Part shown: positions 16,886 through 25,622 of the stretch, piece after piece
Position numbering within the stretch: the stretch's first letter is position 1
How the letters are laid out: each line of letters opens with the position of its first letter
Assembly: GCF_900111925.1 (NCBI RefSeq)
Contig: NZ_FOKA01000009.1
Coordinates: 113,934 to 177,933 of the forward strand
From: Cellulomonas marina
GTDB taxonomy: Bacteria; Actinomycetota; Actinomycetes; Actinomycetales; Cellulomonadaceae
Reading direction: 5' to 3'
Length of the DNA: 64,000 nucleotides
The notes under the pieces: generated by a model
Told to the model about the DNA's origin: nothing
What the model saw: only the letters and a program-made list of their open reading frames with translations
Database searches by the model: none
Translations under genes and position numbers: made by a program

Positions 16886-19279
16886 GTGCCCGGACCCGTC
16901 CCCGCCCGCCCCGTCCACCCCGCCGACACGGTCGAGGCGGCCGCCGCCACGCCGGACCTCGCGCAGCCGTACGCCGAGCTCGGCCTCAAGGACGACGAGT
17001 ACGCGCGCATCCGCGACCTGCTGGGCCGCCGCCCGACGGCCGCCGAGCTGGCGATGTACTCCGTCATGTGGTCCGAGCACTGCTCCTACAAGTCCTCGAA
17101 GAACCACCTGCGGCAGTTCGGCGAGAAGACGACGGACGCCATGCGCGAGCACCTGCTCGTCGGCATCGGGGAGAACGCCGGCGTCGTCGACATCGGCGAC
17201 GGCTGGGCGGTGACGTTCAAGGTCGAGAGCCACAACCACCCCTCGTACGTCGAGCCGTACCAGGGCGCGGCCACGGGCGTCGGCGGGATCGTCCGCGACA
17301 TCATCTCCATGGGCGCGCGGCCCGTCGCCGTCATGGACCAGCTCCGGTTCGGGGCCGTCGACCACCCCGACACGGCCCGCGTCGTGCACGGCGTCGTCTC
17401 GGGAGTGGGCGGCTACGGCAACTCCCTCGGCCTGCCCAACATCGGCGGCGAGCTCGTCTTCGACCCCTGCTACCAGGGCAATCCGCTGGTCAACGCGCTG
17501 TGCCTGGGCGTGCTGCGGCACGAGGACATCCACCTGGCCAACGCCTCCGGCGCGGGCAACCAGGTCGTCCTCTTCGGCGCGCGCACGGGCGGCGACGGCA
17601 TCGGCGGCGCCTCGATCCTCGCCTCCGAGACCTTCGACGACACCAAGCCCTCCAAGCGCCCGTCGGTGCAGGTCGGCGACCCCTTCATGGAGAAGGTCCT
17701 CATCGAGTGCTGCCTCGAGCTGTTCGCGGCCGGGGTCGTCGAGGGCATCCAGGACCTCGGTGCGGCCGGCATCTCCTGCGCGACGAGCGAGCTCGCGAGC
17801 AACGGCGACGGCGGCATGCACGTCGACCTCGAGAAGGTCCTGCTGCGCGACCCCACGCTGACGGCCGGCGAGATCCTCATGTCGGAGTCGCAGGAGCGCA
17901 TGATGGCCGTGGTCCGGCCGGACCAGCTCGACGCGTTCCTGGCGATCACCCGGAAGTGGGACGTGGAGACGGCCGTCATCGGCGAGGTCACCGGCACGGG
18001 CCGCCTCACCATCGACCACCACGGCCAGCGGATCGTCGACGTCGACCCGCGCTCGGTCGCGCACGAGGGTCCGGTCTACGACCGCCCCTACGCGCGACCC
18101 GCCTGGCAGGACGCCCTCGTCGCGGACACGGTCTCCGGCCCGGAGGGCGCCGCCCGCTACGCCCGTCCCTCGTCGCCCGACGAGCTGCGGGCCACGGTCC
18201 TGCGCCTGCTCGGGTCGCCCAACCTCGCCTCGCCGGCCTGGGTCACCGACCAGTACGACCGCTTCGTCCAGGGCAACACCGCGCTGGCGATGCCCGACGA
18301 CGCCGGCGTGGTCCGCGTCGACGAGACGACGGGGCTCGGCGTCGCGCTGGCCACCGACGCCAACGGGCGCTACGCCAAGCTCGACCCGTACACGGGCGCC
18401 CAGCTCGCGCTCGCGGAGGCCTACCGCAACGTCGCGACCTCCGGCGCGCGACCCCTCGCGGTCACGGACTGCCTCAACTTCGGCAGTCCCGAGCACCCCG
18501 ACACGATGTGGCAGCTCGTCGAGGCCATCCGCGGCCTGGCCGACGCCTGCGCCGAGCTCGAGGTGCCGGTCACGGGCGGCAACGTCTCCCTCTACAACGG
18601 GACCGGCGAGCCGGGTCGCATCGACTCCGCGATCCACCCGACGCCCGTCGTCGGCGTCCTCGGGGTGATCGACGACGTCGCCGAGGCCGTGCGCTCGGGC
18701 TGGACGGCCCCCGGGCAGGCCGTCTACCTGCTGGGCACCACGCGCGACGAGCTCGACGGCTCCGCGTGGGCCGACGTCGTGCACGGGCAGCTCGGTGGGG
18801 TGCCGCCGCGCGTGGACCTGCCCGCGGAGCGGCGGCTCGCGCAGGTGCTGGCCCACGCGGCGCGCGACGGCCTCGTGGACGCGGCGCACGACCTGTCGCA
18901 GGGCGGGCTCGCGCAGGCGCTCGTCGAGTCCTCGCTGCGGTACGGCGTGGGCGTGCAGGTCGACCTCGCGGGGCTGTGCGCGCGCGACGGGGTCGACCCG
19001 TTCGTCGCGCTGTTCTCCGAGTCGACGGCCCGGGTCCTCGTCGCCGTCCCGCGCACCGAGGAGGTGCGCTTCACCGACCTGTGCGGTTCGCGCGGCGTGC
19101 CGGCCCTGCGGCTCGGCGAGACGGCCGAGACGTGCTCGGCGGGTGCGGGCACGCCGGTGGGCGCGGGCGACGGGGACCACGAGCACGTGCCGGCGGTCGA
19201 GGTGCAGGGGCTGTTCACGGTGCCGCTGGCCGAGGCCCGTGCCGTGTGGGAGGCGCCGCTGCGGGCAGCCTTCGCCTGA
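16886..19279 (+). CDS. purL: Phosphoribosylformylglycinamidine synthase subunit PurL
   Basis: A 797-residue synthetase subunit that turns FGAR, ATP and PurQ-supplied ammonia into FGAM in de novo purine synthesis. Signatures: [16 protein letters not shown] near the N-terminus, the [14 protein letters not shown] loop, [24 protein letters not shown] and the second-half [10 protein letters not shown] and [14 protein letters not shown]. It lacks the glutaminase domain, so it is the small PurSQL type; purS and purQ are not in the window. TAGGCT (16874-16879) lies six bases before GTG 16886: a leaderless promoter in the gap with the divergent secreted-protein gene. Confidence 0.97.
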   Translation: MPGPVPARPVHPADTVEAAAATPDLAQPYAELGLKDDEYARIRDLLGRRPTAAELAMYSVMWSEHCSYKSSKNHLRQFGEKTTDAMREHLLVGIGENAGVVDIGDGWAVTFKVESHNHPSYVEPYQGAATGVGGIVRDIISMGARPVAVMDQLRFGAVDHPDTARVVHGVVSGVGGYGNSLGLPNIGGELVFDPCYQGNPLVNALCLGVLRHEDIHLANASGAGNQVVLFGARTGGDGIGGASILASETFDDTKPSKRPSVQVGDPFMEKVLIECCLELFAAGVVEGIQDLGAAGISCATSELASNGDGGMHVDLEKVLLRDPTLTAGEILMSESQERMMAVVRPDQLDAFLAITRKWDVETAVIGEVTGTGRLTIDHHGQRIVDVDPRSVAHEGPVYDRPYARPAWQDALVADTVSGPEGAARYARPSSPDELRATVLRLLGSPNLASPAWVTDQYDRFVQGNTALAMPDDAGVVRVDETTGLGVALATDANGRYAKLDPYTGAQLALAEAYRNVATSGARPLAVTDCLNFGSPEHPDTMWQLVEAIRGLADACAELEVPVTGGNVSLYNGTGEPGRIDSAIHPTPVVGVLGVIDDVAEAVRSGWTAPGQAVYLLGTTRDELDGSAWADVVHGQLGGVPPRVDLPAERRLAQVLAHAARDGLVDAAHDLSQGGLAQALVESSLRYGVGVQVDLAGLCARDGVDPFVALFSESTARVLVAVPRTEEVRFTDLCGSRGVPALRLGETAETCSAGAGTPVGAGDGDHEHVPAVEVQGLFTVPLAEARAVWEAPLRAAFA

Positions 19280-19304
19280 GCCGTCGGGGCGGCGGAACCG
19301 GTCC

Positions 19305-19364
19305 TGGCCGGCCGTGGACGCAATCGGCCGGTCGTGGATGCGACTGGCCGGTCGTGGACATGAG
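19305..19364. repeat. Three imperfect ~20-bp direct repeats
   Basis: Units beginning at 19305, 19324 and 19345 share the core GGCCGGTCGTGGA (first copy GGCCGGCCGTGGA). They fill the gap between purL and the ribonuclease gene and end about 35 bases before its -10 box. They could be operator sites or slippage products. Confidence 0.55.
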
Positions 19365-19411
19365 CGTTCGTCGCCGGGCCGACGGGCGCGCCCACCCCTA
19401 GTCTCGGTCGG

Positions 19412-20950
19412 GTGCCGACGTCCCGCGTCCGGCTGGCCACGGCGGCCGGTCACGAGCTCCTGGCGGCGTTGGGCGCGCTCCGCGCCGAGGTGGGCCTGCC
19501 CGAGCCGACCGGCACCGCGGGATTCAGCGCCGAGGCGCTCGCGCAGGCCGAGGGCGCGGCACGGGACCGCCTGCGGCCGGTGCCCGGGCGGCGCGCGCGG
19601 CGGCGGGACCGCACGGACCTGCCCCTGGTGACGATCGACCCGGTCGGCTCCCGCGACCTGGACCAGGCCGTCCACGTGGAGCCGCGCGCGCACGGCTGGC
19701 GCGTCCACTACGCCATCGCGGACCTGCCGGCGTTCGTGCGCCCGGGCTCCGCGCTCGACGAGGAGACGCGCGCCCGTGGGCTGACCGCCTACGGCCCCGA
19801 CGGCCGGGTCCCGCTGCACCCCCGGGTGCTGTCGGAGGGCGCCGCGAGCCTCCTGCCCGGCGAGGACCGGCCGGCCGTGCTCTGGAGCATCGATCTCGAC
19901 GTCGACGGTGGGCTGACGGAGGCGCTCGTCGAGCCCGTGCTCGTGCGCAGCCGCGCGCGCCTCTCGTACGACGAGGCGCAGGCCGCCCTCGACGCGGGCA
20001 CCGCGGACGACCTGCTGCTCGCGCTGCGCCGCGTGGGGATGCTGCGGCAGGAGCAGGAGCGCGCCCGCGGTGGCGTCTCCCTCGACGTGCCGGAGCAGGA
20101 GGTCGTCGTCGGCGACGACGGGGCCTGGCACCTCCGCTTCCGCGCCCCGCTCCCGGTCGAGGGCTGGAACGCCCAGATCTCCCTGCTGACCGGCACCGCG
20201 GCGGCCGACCTCATGCTCGACGCGGGCGTGGGCGTGCTGCGCACCCTGCCGCCGGCCGACGGCCGCGACGTCGCGCGGCTGCGCCGGACCGCGGCGGCGC
20301 TCGGCGTGCCGTGGCCGGCGCGCGCGCCCTACGGCGAGGCGCTGCGGGCGGTGGACGCGGCGCAGCCCGCGCACCTCGCGTTCCTGCACGCGGCGACGTC
20401 GCTGTTCCGCGGCGCGGCCTACGCGGCCTTCGGCGGCGACGACGGCGCGGCCGCGCCGACGGGGGACGACGCCCGGCACGCGGCCATCGCCGCGCCGTAC
20501 GCCCACGTCACGGCGCCGCTGCGCCGGCTCGTCGACCGGTACGGCACCGAGGCCTGCCTCGCGGCGTGCGCGGGCGCGCGGCCGCCGGACTGGGTGCGTG
20601 CGGCGCTGCCGGGCCTGCCGGCGCTCATGACCGCCGCCGGTCGTCGCGCGTCGGCGTACGACCGGGGCGTGCTGGACCTCGTCGAGGCGGCCGTGCTGGC
20701 ACCGCAGGTCGGGCGCACCTTCCGCGGCGTGGTGGTGGACGTGGACGACGACGGCCGGCGCGGGCAGGCCGTCCTCCCCGCCCCGGCCGTCCGCGCACCG
20801 GTCGTCGCGGACGGGGACGGTGACGCGCTCGACCTGGGAGCGACGCTCGACCTGGTGCTGGCCGAGGCCGACCTGAGGGCGCGCCGCGTGCGCCTGACGG
20901 CCGCCGGGACGCCCGCGCAGGCCGGTCGGCTACGCTCCCCAGGCTCGTGA
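19412..20950 (+). CDS. RNB-domain ribonuclease (RNase II/R family)
   Basis: A 512-residue 3'-5' exoribonuclease. The RNB catalytic core is clear: TIDPVGSRDLDQAVHVE (about residue 70) holds the metal-binding aspartates, followed by VHYAIADLPAFVRPGSALDEE and GLTAYGPDGRVPLHPRVLSEGAASL. HVTAPLRRLVDRYG is the usual downstream RNB motif. Cold-shock and S1 domains are reduced or missing, as in the short actinobacterial RNase II-like proteins. TAGTCT (19399-19404) lies seven bases before GTG 19412. It may act in RNA turnover. Confidence 0.9.
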   Translation: MPTSRVRLATAAGHELLAALGALRAEVGLPEPTGTAGFSAEALAQAEGAARDRLRPVPGRRARRRDRTDLPLVTIDPVGSRDLDQAVHVEPRAHGWRVHYAIADLPAFVRPGSALDEETRARGLTAYGPDGRVPLHPRVLSEGAASLLPGEDRPAVLWSIDLDVDGGLTEALVEPVLVRSRARLSYDEAQAALDAGTADDLLLALRRVGMLRQEQERARGGVSLDVPEQEVVVGDDGAWHLRFRAPLPVEGWNAQISLLTGTAAADLMLDAGVGVLRTLPPADGRDVARLRRTAAALGVPWPARAPYGEALRAVDAAQPAHLAFLHAATSLFRGAAYAAFGGDDGAAAPTGDDARHAAIAAPYAHVTAPLRRLVDRYGTEACLAACAGARPPDWVRAALPGLPALMTAAGRRASAYDRGVLDLVEAAVLAPQVGRTFRGVVVDVDDDGRRGQAVLPAPAVRAPVVADGDGDALDLGATLDLVLAEADLRARRVRLTAAGTPAQAGRLRSPGS

Positions 20951-21005
20951 CCACGACCGTGGTGACGGGCGACGACCGCGACGAGACCTGAGGGGACGCC
21001 CTGCC

Positions 21006-22097
21006 ATGGACGCCACGATGGACGCCACGAACACCCGGGTCCGGGACGCCGCCCGCCGCCAGGTGAGCGACTTCACCGAGCTGGCCGAGCGGGTGCAGTC
21101 CGCCGGGCTCATGCGCCGCCGGTACGGCTACTACTGGACGCGGTTCGTCGTGCTGACGGGGCTGCTGGCCGGCCTCGTCGCCGCCGTCGTGCTCATCGGG
21201 CACTCCTGGTGGCAGCTCGCGGTCGCCGCCGCGCTGGCCCTGGTGCTCGGTCAGGTCATGTTCCTCGGGCACGACGCCGCGCACCGGCAGATCTTCGCGT
21301 CGGGGCGGTGGAACGACTGGGCCAGCCTCGTCATCGCCAACCTCTACGCCGGGATGAGCTACGGCTGGTGGCAGCACAAGCACAGCCGCCACCACGCCAA
21401 GCCCAACCAGATCGGCGCCGACCCGGACGTGGAGATCAAGGCGATCCGCTTCCACCACGAGAGCGGCGGCGAGCCCCGCACCCGCCTGGGCGCCTGGCTG
21501 CGGGCCCGGCAGGGGTGGCTGTTCTTCCCGCTCCTGCTCCTCGAGGGCATCAGCCTGCACGCCTCGGGGATCAGGACGATCTTCGGCCGCGGGGCCGTCA
21601 AGCGCCGCGGGGTCGAGATCGCCTTCGTGACGGTCCGCCTCGGCGCGTACCTCGGCCTCGTCTTCGCGGTCATGCCGGTCGGGCTGGCGCTGGCGTTCCT
21701 CGGCGTGCAGCTCGGGCTGTTCGGCGTCTACATGGGCGCCGTCTTCGCGCCCAACCACAAGGGCATGCCGCTGGTGCCGCGTGACGCCCGGATCGACTTC
21801 CTGCGCCGGCAGGTCCTCATGAGCCGGAACGTGCGCGGGGGTCGGGTCATGGACCTCGCGATGGGCGGCCTCAACTACCAGGTGGAGCACCACCTCTTCC
21901 CGTCGATGGCCCGTCCGCACCTGCGCCGCGTCCAGCCGATGGTGAAGGCGTTCTGCGCCGAGCGGGGTGTCACCTACACCGAGACGACCCTCCTCCAGTC
22001 CTGGGGAATCGTCGTGCGGCACCTGAACAAGGTCGGCCTGGCCGCGCGCGACCCGTTCCAGTGCCCCCTCACGCTGGACCTGCGCTCGGCTCGCTGA
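21006..22097 (+). CDS. Membrane fatty-acid (acyl-CoA/acyl-lipid) desaturase
   Basis: A 363-residue di-iron desaturase. Three histidine boxes are present: HDAAH (after FLG), HSRHH (in WWQHKHSRHH) and QVEHH (in GGLNYQVEHHLFPSM). Pairs of hydrophobic helices separate them. The QxxHH third box is typical of linoleoyl-CoA/delta-6-like front-end desaturases, without a cytochrome b5 domain. The start could be ATG 21006 or the repeated ATG at 21018. The 3' end overlaps the convergent membrane-protein gene by 29 bases. Confidence 0.93.
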   Translation: MDATMDATNTRVRDAARRQVSDFTELAERVQSAGLMRRRYGYYWTRFVVLTGLLAGLVAAVVLIGHSWWQLAVAAALALVLGQVMFLGHDAAHRQIFASGRWNDWASLVIANLYAGMSYGWWQHKHSRHHAKPNQIGADPDVEIKAIRFHHESGGEPRTRLGAWLRARQGWLFFPLLLLEGISLHASGIRTIFGRGAVKRRGVEIAFVTVRLGAYLGLVFAVMPVGLALAFLGVQLGLFGVYMGAVFAPNHKGMPLVPRDARIDFLRRQVLMSRNVRGGRVMDLAMGGLNYQVEHHLFPSMARPHLRRVQPMVKAFCAERGVTYTETTLLQSWGIVVRHLNKVGLAARDPFQCPLTLDLRSAR

Positions 22098-23100
22098 GGT
22101 CGCCGACCGCGTCCGCAGCCGTGGCGCCGCGCGGCCGACGGGATCCGGCGAGGACCGTGCATGCCGCCGTGGCGACCGCCGCCACGAGCACGGCGACGCC
22201 TACGACCGCCACGGCCCCGGCGGGTCGCACGACGCTCTGACCCGACAGCGCCTGCAAGGTCAGCACGCCCGTCAGGGCTCCCCAGGTCAGCGCACCCACG
22301 ACGACGAGCCGCGTCCGCACCCGGAGGTCGCGCAGCGCGGGGACCCGGCGGGCGAGCAGCTCGAGCGCCAGCAGGCCGAGCGGCAGGCCCTGCAGCGCGT
22401 GCATCCCGACGAAGTGCGGCACCCGCAGGTCTCCGGCGACGGTGCTCCAGCCCAGAAAGGGCAGGCCCGGCCCGTCGTCGGGTGCGCCGACCGCGTGGGC
22501 CCCGACGACGCCCGTGAAGGAGGCCTGCTGCTCGGGCGTCGGCATCGTCATGAGCACCGCGACCGCCATGCCGACCAGCCCCAGCGCGACGGCCGACAGC
22601 AGGGCGACCCGGCGGGCGCGGTCGGTGCCCGGCGTCCGCAGCAGGGCGACGCCGACGACGGCCGTCATCAGCCAGACGACCGCGATCGACGCCCCCATGA
22701 CCGACCACAGCGCCGCGGTCAGCGGGGTGGAGACGTTGAAGTGGCTCGTCGTCCCGGCGGCCGCGGCCCCGACGATGATCACCATCTCGACGACGAGGCC
22801 GAGGACCGCGGTCGTCGCCGCGCGGTCGGCCCACCGCCGGCCCCCCGACCCGGGCGGCAGCTGCCCGACGAGCCACGCGAGCGTGGCGGCGTAGAGCGCG
22901 ATCGACAGCGCGAACTTCGTCGGCTTGGCCCATGCGGCGAGACCGGTGATCTCGCGAGGGTCGACGACGACGAGCACCGCCGTGACCGCGCCGAGGGCGG
23001 CCATGCCGACGGCGAGCGCCACGGACGGACGGTGCCAGGCCGCGGGACGCAGCCGCAGGTCCGGCGCCGGCAGCACGGCCGTGGCGGTCCCGCCGCTCAT
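22069..23100 (-). CDS. Integral membrane protein of unknown function
   Basis: A 343-residue protein with about eight to nine hydrophobic segments (VALAVGMAALGAVTAVLVVV; TTAVLGLVVEMVIIVGAAAA; VRPAGAVAVVGVAVLVAAVA). Recognisable polar islands are DPREITGLAAWAKPTKFALS, TTSHFNVSTPLTAALWSVMG and GDLRVPHFVGMHALQGLPL, which suggest a conserved family, but I cannot name it. Its ATG overlaps the stop of the MerR gene (ATGA), so it is co-expressed with that regulator and is the likely effector of the pair. Confidence 0.75.
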   Translation of the reverse strand: MSGGTATAVLPAPDLRLRPAAWHRPSVALAVGMAALGAVTAVLVVVDPREITGLAAWAKPTKFALSIALYAATLAWLVGQLPPGSGGRRWADRAATTAVLGLVVEMVIIVGAAAAGTTSHFNVSTPLTAALWSVMGASIAVVWLMTAVVGVALLRTPGTDRARRVALLSAVALGLVGMAVAVLMTMPTPEQQASFTGVVGAHAVGAPDDGPGLPFLGWSTVAGDLRVPHFVGMHALQGLPLGLLALELLARRVPALRDLRVRTRLVVVGALTWGALTGVLTLQALSGQSVVRPAGAVAVVGVAVLVAAVATAACTVLAGSRRPRGATAADAVGDLSEPSAGPA

Positions 23101-23948
23101 CGACCGGCTCCGGCCGTGCGCAGCTCCACGCCGCGGTCGGACGGGCGGCCGGCGCCCTCGTCGCCCGTCCTGTGGCCCGTCCTGTGGCCCGTCCTGTCGC
23201 CCGTCTTGTCGCCCGTCCTGTCGCCCGTCCTGTCGCCCGTCCTGTCGTCGGTGCTGCCGTCCGCGCCCCGGCCCTGCCCCCCGCCCGCGCTCCCCGTGAC
23301 GATCCCCGACCCGGGCGGTGGATCGCCGCCGTACCGGCGGACCGACGCGTCCTCCTGGGCCATCCGCCGCAGCCCCGCCAGCAGCGTGTCGCCCAGCACG
23401 GTCCCGACCACGACGGTCTCGGCGGCACGGGAGCGGTCGCCGTCGGCCTGCACGACGGCCTCGACCGCGTCGAGGTCGGCCTCGGCCACGACCGCGGCCG
23501 CCCGCGCGTAGCGCTCGAGGCCGGCGGCGAGGTCGCCGCGGCCGACCCGCGCCCACCCGTCGAGGACCGCCGCGGCCGCCTCGAGCCCCGGGTTGTCGTC
23601 GTGCACCCGCCACCCGCGCGCGGTCGTCACCGCACGCACGCGGTCCCGGGCGGCGGCGGACGCCGGGGCCGCGGGCCGCGGCAGGGCGCCCTGCGCGACC
23701 CCGAGCACCTCGGCGAGCGGCAGCGCCGTGTCGTCGATGGCGTCGAGCACCCGACGGGCCGCGGCCAGGGAGAGCCCGCCGACGTCGACCAGCGAGCGGA
23801 TCAGCACGAGACGGGCGACGTGGTCCTCGCCGTACTCCGTGCGGTTGTGACCCGTCCGCTCCGCCGGGGGCAGCAGGCCCTCCCGGACGTAGAACTTGAC
23901 CAGCGGCGCGCTCACGCCGGTGCGGGTCGAGAGCTCGGAGATGCGCAT
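23097..23948 (-). CDS. MerR-family transcriptional regulator with repeat-rich tail
   Basis: A 283-residue regulator. MRISELSTRTGVSAPLVKFYVREGLLPPAERTGHN is a canonical MerR winged helix, followed by the dimerisation helix and a helical domain of about 120 residues. From about residue 220 the protein is low-complexity, with seven four-residue units of the D[RK]TG/HRTG type made by a 12-bp tandem repeat. The promoter in front has a MerR-style architecture with a 12-bp palindrome in the spacer, so autoregulation is likely. The membrane protein gene overlaps downstream. Effector unknown; the ligand domain has no conserved cysteines. Confidence 0.88.
   Translation of the reverse strand: MRISELSTRTGVSAPLVKFYVREGLLPPAERTGHNRTEYGEDHVARLVLIRSLVDVGGLSLAAARRVLDAIDDTALPLAEVLGVAQGALPRPAAPASAAARDRVRAVTTARGWRVHDDNPGLEAAAAVLDGWARVGRGDLAAGLERYARAAAVVAEADLDAVEAVVQADGDRSRAAETVVVGTVLGDTLLAGLRRMAQEDASVRRYGGDPPPGSGIVTGSAGGGQGRGADGSTDDRTGDRTGDRTGDKTGDRTGHRTGHRTGDEGAGRPSDRGVELRTAGAGR
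23169..23252. repeat. 12-bp tandem array inside the MerR gene, 7 units
   Basis: Seven tandem copies of CCTGTCGCCCGT with few changes (two early copies have GTGG, one CTTG). The unit is a multiple of three and stays in frame, giving a hydrophilic DRTG-type tail. Confidence 0.85.
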
Positions 23949-23954
23949 GCCGAT

Positions 23955-23983
23955 AGCCTGACTATCGATAGTGCTTCTGTCAA
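23955..23983 (-). promoter_or_regulatory. MerR-type promoter with palindromic operator
   Basis: On the minus strand, TTGACA (23983-23978) and CAGGCT (23960-23955) are 17 bp apart. The spacer contains the perfect 12-bp palindrome ACTATCGATAGT (23961-23972), and the ATG follows six bases after the -10 box. This predicts an autoregulated, leaderless mRNA for the MerR gene. Confidence 0.65.
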
Positions 23984-24001
23984 TGCATTGCGGCGCCGGG
24001 G

Positions 24002-25564
24002 TTACTCCTGCGACCCGTCCCACTGGGCGCCCGCCGCCCGGTGCCACCGCAGCCCCGCCCGGTCCCACCCCGGGGCCAGCCCGACCACCCGGCGCAGGAA
24101 GTCGTCGGGGTCGCGCCGGTCCGGCGCCGACCAGGCGACCTCCGCGACCGCGGCGAGCCGGGGCAGGAGCAGCTCGGTGACGTCGTCGAGGGACCGGGTC
24201 GTCTCGCTCCACAGCGCGGCCTCGACCCCGAGGACGCGTGCGGGGTCGAGGCCGGGGACGACGGCGAGGGGCTCCCAGTCGTACGCCTGCGCCAGCGGGA
24301 CGTGCCCGGCCCACTCCAGGCCGAGCCGGGTCGCGGCGTCGTACTTCATGTCGAGGTAGACCCGCGAGGCGGGGGACAGGACGACCCCGGCACCGGACGC
24401 GGCGGCGGCCCGCACCGGACCCATGTCCTGGCGCAGGTCCCACACCTGCAGCACGGCGTCCGGACCGAGCCCGGCCGACGCCGCCTCCTGCCAGGCGACC
24501 GGGGTGCGGCCCGCGGCGCGGAGCACGTCGGCCGCCGTCCGGACGAGAAGCTCGTACTCGGAGGCGTCCATGGTCAGCACCTCGTCGCCCCCGAGGTGCA
24601 CGTGCGGCCCCTCCGTGAGCGCGGCGACGTCCGTGAGGACGTCCCGGAGGAACGCGCCCGTGGCCGGCAGGTCGGCGTGCAGGCGGCTGAAGCCGACGCC
24701 GATGCCCGTGTAGGCCGTGGCCGGCTCGCCCGACGGCGTCAGCTCGCCCAGCGCATGCAGCGCGGCGTTCACGTGCCCGGGCAGGTCGATCTCCGGCACG
24801 AGGCGGACGCCACGCTCGGCGGCCTGGGCGACGAGCCCCCGCCACTCCTCGACGGAGTACCAGCCGCCGGGGTCCCCGTCGACGGCGGTGGGCCCGGACC
24901 GCTCGACGAGCGCCGGGCGGGACGGCACCTCCAGCCGCCAGCCCTGGTCGTCCGTCAGGTGCAGGTGCAGGACGTCCAGCTTGAGGTCCTCGAGCGCGTC
25001 GAGGACGGCGACGACCCCGGCCACCGGCAGGAAGTGCCGCGCGACGTCGAGCGACAGGCCGCGCCACCCGAACCGGGGCGCGTCGAGCACCTCGACGGGC
25101 CGGACCACCCAGGTGTCCCCGTCGCCGTGCCCGTACCGGTGCCCTGTCCCGTGCCCGGCGAGCTGCCGCAGCGTCACGAGCCCGTGCCGCAGGCCGGCCT
25201 CGTCGACCGCTCGGAGGTCGACGCCGCCGGCGGTGACCCGCAGGTGGTAGGCGCCCGGCGGCGCGGGCTGCGGGACCGGCGCGGGGAGGTCGGCCGTCAG
25301 GGCGAGGCGGACGGGCGCCGGCGCAGGGCCCGGGGGAGGGGTGAGGTCGGCGTTCGCGTCGTCGCCGGGCCGCTGCGCCCGCAGCAGGCGCCGCAGCACG
25401 GCCGCGCCGCCCTGCGCCCCCGGTCCGACCTCGACCGGCGACGCCGACGAGACGACGACGAACCCGCCATCGTCCGACTGGTCGTCCGACTGCTCGCCCG
25501 CCGAGCCGTCCGGACGCCGCAGGGCGAGCGGCGCGGGCACCACACCGACGGGGACGGGTTCCAT
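24002..25564 (-). CDS. GH20 beta-N-acetylhexosaminidase, cytoplasmic
   Basis: A 520-residue glycoside hydrolase that should release GlcNAc from the non-reducing end of chitobiose and similar oligosaccharides by substrate-assisted catalysis. An N-terminal alpha/beta domain (1-160) is followed by the catalytic barrel: RGLSLDVARHFLP, HLHLTDDQGWRLEV, PEIDLPGHVNAALHA and the catalytic pair D327-E328 in HLGGDE. There is no signal peptide, so it acts on imported sugar. An AGGAG site precedes ATG 25564. It is divergent from the ROK repressor and shares its operator region. Confidence 0.94.
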   Translation of the reverse strand: MEPVPVGVVPAPLALRRPDGSAGEQSDDQSDDGGFVVVSSASPVEVGPGAQGGAAVLRRLLRAQRPGDDANADLTPPPGPAPAPVRLALTADLPAPVPQPAPPGAYHLRVTAGGVDLRAVDEAGLRHGLVTLRQLAGHGTGHRYGHGDGDTWVVRPVEVLDAPRFGWRGLSLDVARHFLPVAGVVAVLDALEDLKLDVLHLHLTDDQGWRLEVPSRPALVERSGPTAVDGDPGGWYSVEEWRGLVAQAAERGVRLVPEIDLPGHVNAALHALGELTPSGEPATAYTGIGVGFSRLHADLPATGAFLRDVLTDVAALTEGPHVHLGGDEVLTMDASEYELLVRTAADVLRAAGRTPVAWQEAASAGLGPDAVLQVWDLRQDMGPVRAAAASGAGVVLSPASRVYLDMKYDAATRLGLEWAGHVPLAQAYDWEPLAVVPGLDPARVLGVEAALWSETTRSLDDVTELLLPRLAAVAEVAWSAPDRRDPDDFLRRVVGLAPGWDRAGLRWHRAAGAQWDGSQE

Positions 25565-25585
25565 GGCGCTCCTCGAGGAGGGGTC

Positions 25586-25616
25586 TTGACGGCACAATAG
25601 TAAGGCAGGTCTACTA
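25586..25616. promoter_or_regulatory. Shared promoter region with ROK-type operator
   Basis: The 58-bp gap between the GH20 and ROK genes holds TTGACG (25586-25591, plus strand) and the inverted repeat TAGTA-N9-TACTA (25598-25616), which overlaps the likely -10 regions of both promoters (TCTACT on plus, TACTAT on minus). Binding here would repress both genes. Confidence 0.6.
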
Positions 25617-25622
25617 ACAAAC

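Noticed and set aside
16859..20506. 1215-codon minus-strand frame across purL and the ribonuclease
   Set aside because: It has no recognisable domain and lies antisense to two well-supported genes.
23169..23252. Regularly repeated short units that could suggest a CRISPR array
   Set aside because: Units are contiguous 12-mers without spacers and lie in frame inside a MerR gene. No cas genes are present.
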